Shown piece by piece: positions 59,292-64,000 of a stretch of DNA of 64,000 bases. Origin of the DNA: Pohlia nutans (Eukaryota > Streptophyta > Bryopsida > Bryales > Mniaceae). The stretch is taken from the NCBI GenBank assembly GCA_022496805.1, contig CM040088.1:29642452-29706451 (forward strand), written 5' to 3'. The position numbers and the translations under genes were made by a program. The notes under the pieces were generated by a model. It was not told the origin of the DNA. It saw only the letters and a program-made list of their open reading frames with translations, and did not search any database. Each line of letters opens with the position of its first letter. Position 1 is the stretch's first letter.

Positions 59292-60230
59292 CTTGCTGTT
59301 GAGGATCTTTCTTCACGCTTCGCTTGAAAACAGATAACGGTGGAAATTGTGCTCGATTGTTCCCACTCACTCAAGCTGTGTTCTTATTACTGAGAGATGA
59401 GCAAAGTCTAGATACCAGCAATATTATATTACTGGTAATTTCTGTCACGATAACACTTCGTTTCCTGATGCTGGAGCCGATTGATAATGAAGGCGTATCA
59501 AATAATCACTTTCTTCCTCAATAACCCTTTAAAAACAATCTGGTACAAAGAGAAAAACCCTTCAGTATCAGGCTTCATCTCAAGCAGGGATAGCACCTGC
59601 AAATCAGCCATCACCCTGTCACGAAGATACGCCGACATTGAGGCTCCAATTCAAACCTGGATTCTCAACCTTGATGGCTACCCGATATCAGGTCCACTCT
59701 GTTGCAGAACCGATCTCACAATCCAGTACACTCGGCATTACCTCCAAATCACTGTGTTAACAAACTAACAGCAATCGCGCTTCTCAATCGTGCTTGCACG
59801 TAAAATCTTCAACACCTGTGATTGACACATATAGTAATCTGAGTTTAGAATCAATCTCACACAATCATACTCTCGACAACATACATACTTCTCCCGTAAC
59901 ACCTCCAAACCAACACCGTCTTACTAAATGGCCGGCGCTATAATCATCGCTGAGGATCCCAAAGGATAAAACTTCTCCTTGATCTACTACAATATTCGCG
60001 CTACCGAGAAGCGCGGATAATCTTTCCGCCTACAATTTAAAATCTCTGCTCGGCTCAAAATTTCCGTATATATCAAAGTCACCGCACCAATAAGGCAAGG
60101 ACCCGGCACTTCGAACCTCCAGCCAGGAAAGTACCGGCCCGAATCCCGGACGATTCTAAGCACTCCTCAGTCAAATAAACAAATCACTGGCAGGGACAAT
60201 TGCCATAATAATTCCACCGACTCAAAACTA
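59292..60230. promoter_or_regulatory. 5' flank of the CNNM gene
   Basis: Upstream of the minus-strand start at 59291. No TATA box or other element could be assigned. Could include an untranslated first exon. Confidence 0.3.
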
Positions 60231-60231
60231 A

Positions 60232-61550
60232 CGAAACACCACGTCAATGTCCCCGATATATTCTATTTGTAGCTAAAGTAGCTAATTGGCATAATTGGAA
60301 AAACAAAATCCCATTAAATTGTAGCTACCGAAAATTGGAAAAATTAATGAGCTACAGCCTCATACTAAATCCTCCAAAGACATAACGAAATCAAACAAAC
60401 AAGAACACCACCGTACGGCAAACAATTTATCATTTCCGACACCGAACACCTCTTCAATTACCAGAGGTCACATCTTCTTCACAAATCCTACACCTGAAAA
60501 TCCCTGTTCTATCGACACCGTAGACCGAAACGAAAACATATCGAAACTAGCAGCGAGCAACAAAACGACTGACTACCATCCCCTAATTCCGCTCACCGCG
60601 AAACAAGAAATCTCCAACTTTGCTATCACTGAAATTGCAAAGAGAGAAAAATACAAACACAGAATGGCGACGGTCTGTCTTTTCCAAGTCCGAAAGCGAA
60701 CGAAACACCGGGACTCCACGTCAATGTCACCGATATTCTGGACAACATTCCTAATTGTAGGTCCAGTAGCCAATAACAACAGCCTCCCGAAAATTGGCCA
60801 AATGAGCTACAGTAGCGTACAAAATCCTCCAAACCCATAACGAAATTACGCAAACAAGAACATTACCGTACGGCAGGCAATCTACCACTCCTAACAACTC
60901 TTCAATTACCAGACGCCACACCTTCTTCACAAATCCTACTCCTAATAAAATAATCTTTAATCCATCGACAGCGTAAACCAAACATATCCAAAACTACCGT
61001 AGCCGCAATCAACAGAAACGACTACCATCCCCTCATTCCGCGCACCACGAAACAAAAAGTAATCCCTCAACCTCGCCGTCACTGAAATTGCACCAAATAC
61101 AAACGCGACGGTATTTTCCAATTCGAAAGCGAAGCTTTACAATCATACAATTCTCTCTGTTGCTAACGACACACCACGTGAATGTCACCGATCTTCTAAT
61201 TAATGTCAACATTTCTAAATGAAGCTCCAGTAGCCAATAACAAGAACCTCCGGAAATTTTGGCAAAATAAGCGAGTCTTGTACCAAATTTCTCAAAACAA
61301 GAACACTACCGTACGGCACATAATCTCACAAACCTAAAAACTCAGACGCCACACCTTCACAAATCCTACACCTCTGTTCCATCGACACCGTAAACCATGA
61401 TCCAAAAACTAACAAAAGTCCCCTAATTCCGCGCACCTTGAAACAAGAAATCGTCAACCTCGCCATCACTGAAATCGCAAAACAGAGAAAAATTCCAACG
61501 TAGATTGACGACGGTGTCTCTTTTTCCAATTGAAGATGCGCAATCGCAGA
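60232..61550. repeat. Three diverged tandem copies (~390-470 bp) upstream of the CNNM gene
   Basis: Copies at about 60232-60699, 60700-61133 and 61162-61550. Each contains, in order, CACGT(C/G)AATGTC, ACCGTACGGCA, CACAAATCCTAC, ATCGACA(C/G)CGTA, ATTCCGC and a TCACTGAAAT block. Open frames within them are not conserved, so a non-coding unit is likely. Confidence 0.8.
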
Positions 61551-62400
61551 GTTTCCTCTGTTTTCACGCAGCCTATGAGCTATATGAAAAAATGAAAAGA
61601 AAAGAGCAAATCGCGTGTATGGACTCACCGATTGTATGTACTCCCGGGAAGGACAAGGAAGATGGATCGCGATGATCTTTCAAGTGGCGTGACAAGTACA
61701 ATGGACTTTCAATTAGCAACGAGACGAGGCGTGCGGACTCATGTGAGTTCGGCACAGCCCCCTTACATAGGGGCGGAGGACTCGAGACAGGGAGAGGAGG
61801 CGGCGTGATGGATGTGGCCGGTGTACCACATTCATCCACAATTTCTCATCCATTTACCAGCCTGTGCGAGTTGGACACCTGGACACAATGTCCTTTCCGT
61901 AGATGGTGAACCCGGTTAATGTCCCATGCTGACGTGGATCAATGATTTGAATAAAATACAATAAAATCTTAGATGGAAAGTAAATTTTATTGGAACAACA
62001 TATTTTACAAACCCAGTTGGTCGGTGTACGGTCTGTGATATTTTTGGGGTATTTCAAAGAGCTACAGCCGCATTCGCTAAGAAAGTACAGAGCCATTGTC
62101 TGTTTGTACAATACCGGTACAATCCTTTGCCATTGTCATTAGTTATCACCTTGAACTCAAACTCTACCGGTACACTTCTTTTTGCTAATAGTGAGGGTGG
62201 GTTTGTAGTAAGGGAGGGTAATTAGTGAAGGTGATATCGATATGTAAAATCAGTGCAAAATGAAGATTTCAGTAAAAAATTCAGCCCTCGTGAATTTCAT
62301 GATTTTGCAACATAGAGCGTGTTTTTGGAATTCAGTTAGTACCACACGCACTATTAGCAAAAAGTAGTGTAGTTTTCATCTTATGCTTTTCCTTTGACTT
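61551..62400. other. Spacer, no gene recognised
   Basis: An 88-codon minus-strand frame at 61573-61839 is Ser/Pro-rich and unassigned. It could be part of a leader of the CNNM transcript or chance. Confidence 0.3.
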
Positions 62401-62660
62401 CCTATATCCCCTAAGAATCAGAGCATCCATATTATGGATCATGTATGAATTCAAATGATTGTGTCTCTCATATACACTTACATTTTTCATCCATCCAAAG
62501 TTTTCTTGATTCTTGTGTTAGTTGGTTACAATTTGTATAGTATGGATCTTCAAATTAGACTAATGTCATTAAAAAAGAAAAAGAAAAAGAAAACGTAATA
62601 TGTTGATGTCAAGGTAGTCTCTTAGTTCAAAAAATGAGGTTTTGAAGATGATTTTTTAAA
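62400..62660 (+). mobile_element. Fragment of a family-G element
   Basis: Matches the left-central part of family G (CATCCATCCAAA, TAGTATGGATCTTCAAA, TTAGTTCAAAAA). It is then interrupted by the element at 62665-63573, after which GTAGAAT resumes. Both ends of this G copy are degraded. Confidence 0.6.
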
Positions 62661-62664
62661 TTAA

Positions 62665-63573
62665 CCCCTAAAGGACCAGGACCGGATTCTCACAAAAAAC
62701 CATGAAAAACGCAGCATTTGGAAGTTGCAGAAGAAATCATATGTTTTTTAGTTTTTTCATCATTTAACGGTAAGATCTAATACCCAACTTGAATTTTCAT
62801 GTGAGCACAAAATTTGAGAGCAAAATGACCATTAGATTCTTAGATTATAAGGATCAAAGTTGCAAAAGAAGATTTTTTGGGGTTCAATCCGGTGACAAAT
62901 TTGAACTTTAGAAATTAATATTTTTTTTTTGAATGGGTTAGAAATTCAATGAATGGCAAGGCCATGTTAACAATTGAGTTAAGTCTTCAAATATAAAATC
63001 TTGTAAGAAAAAAGTTCATATTAATTTTTTCATAAAACAATTACTAGAAGTGGGTACAAAGTGAAAGGAAAAAGAGAATCATTAATAAGTTTGACATGGA
63101 ATTGTAAAATGTCAATCTTAACGGTGAGAATGTTGTACTTGGAAATCTTCACCTAGTGCCTTTTATTTCATTAAAAAATATTGAAAATTGAGTTTAGAAA
63201 TGAGCTTCAAAGTTTTTTTTGTCCAAACTGCCCAAAAAATAGATCTCCTCATAACTTTTATCCCATTGCTCAAAATGGGTAGATTTAAAGCTTCATTTGT
63301 AGATAAAGATCAACCAATCATGAATCAAAAAAGAAATTTTGAAAAAGAGTAAAAAATAAAAAAATTCTTGCTGCCCGATCTCGCTTCAAAAACTTCAAAT
63401 GCTTATAACTTTTGCAATACTTATCGGAATGACATGAAACGAAGTGCGACATGTAGAGTGTAGTTTTTGGAAGCTACACTGAAATTTTCATTGAAATTTT
63501 TAAAAATATGAGGTCCCTGGAGGCTACCCAAAAAGTAGAATGACCAGAATATGGTCGCTCAAAAATTTAGGGG
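62665..63573 (+). mobile_element. TTAA element, 909 bp, inside a G fragment
   Basis: TTAA at 62661-62664 and 63574-63577. Begins CCCCTAAAGGACCAGGACC and ends GCTCAAAAATTTAGGGG. It is the longest TTAA element without a visible nested insert. No transposase frame seen. Confidence 0.8.
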
Positions 63574-63577
63574 TTAA

Positions 63578-64000
63578 GTAGAATATCATCGTAATTTTTT
63601 ACCATTGAACCATTCTAGACTAATTGAACTCTTTCCGATTCAATTGTTTATTTTTAATAAATTAAACCATTGGATGTATAGAATTATAGATATTGAGGTT
63701 GGAAGTTGATAGTGAGTTTATACAACTATAAAAGTTACACGAGAATCAAAGTTAATATATATTCCATTAGAGTACATGTAATCACAACTATAACGGCCCA
63801 ACTTGTGATCAAATCTCAATATTCAATTTATTTCGTTGTTACAAATAATTTTCTAGAATAATTTTTTTTTTAACTTTTCAATTTCTTCCTTCGGAAATTT
63901 AAATCTTTTAAGATTAAAATATGAAGAAAAAAAATTAGTAATATCCACGGCATTGTCTTAGGAGGTGTTAGAGTGGTTAGACTTTGAGCTTGTGAGGCAA
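63578..64000. other. Spacer
   Basis: AT-rich. The last 40 bases have a tRNA-like look but are cut by the window end. No gene recognised. Confidence 0.3.

Noticed and set aside
1..64000. CRISPR arrays, rRNA genes, operons
   Set aside because: No regularly spaced short repeats with unique spacers and no rRNA-like blocks; the genes are spliced and eukaryotic.

Overview
This is nuclear DNA from a land plant. Genes have GT-AG introns, and plant-type families are present: plastid solanesyl diphosphate synthase, GPI-anchored X8 beta-1,3-glucanase, hevein-domain chitinase, plant tetraspanin. AAACCCT telomere-type motifs also occur. The hevein+GH18 chitinase and a Tc1-type transposase remnant make me lean towards a non-seed plant, but that is a weak inference. 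The sequence is AT-rich and gene-sparse. I recognise seven genes; no rRNA or CRISPR is seen.

Genes, left to right: 3' part of a tetraspanin (+, exons 1790-5813); a short complex I NDUFB10-like gene (+, about 10.9-11.4 kb); plastid solanesyl/polyprenyl diphosphate synthase (-, 13629-16377, six exons); a plastid-type multi-pass membrane protein whose C-terminal SAM domain lies on a second exon 2.4 kb away (-, 20368-23987); a GH17 beta-1,3-glucanase with X8 domain and GPI signal (+, 37132-40685); a one-exon hevein+GH18 chitinase (-, 46345-47373); and a 12-exon CNNM/DUF21-CBS transporter (-, 54447-59291). They do not form an operon or cluster. Plastid prenylquinone synthesis, respiration, wall glucan/chitin turnover and metal homeostasis are simply neighbours.

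The striking feature is the spacer. About 31 short elements begin TTAA-CCC and end GGG-TTAA, and together cover about 18 kb (28% of the window). They fall into at least eight sequence families with recurring lengths (about 230, 322, 540, 550, 566, 570 and 800 bp) and carry no transposase. Several empty sites can be read directly inside the window: a paralogous tetraspanin intron and undisrupted copies of the same repeats. They show insertion exactly at TTAA with duplication of TTAA. The TTAA duplication plus CCC ends are hallmarks of piggyBac-type transposition (Kolobok is the alternative), which I believe is not well described from land plants. Elements are nested three deep at 49.35-51.83 kb. 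One subterminal TTAA has been used as a landing site in two different host copies.

Other mobile material: an 877-bp foldback element with a proven TGTACA duplication, GAGCATGCCC-ended MITEs, a 108-bp CACTA-like mini-element, a 771-bp GTT-flanked element, a decayed Tc1/mariner transposase C-terminus, and a dispersed tetraspanin exon copy. Hairpins stand out at 24.25 and 36.36 kb, diverged tandem repeats fill glucanase intron 1, and three tandem copies lie upstream of the CNNM gene.
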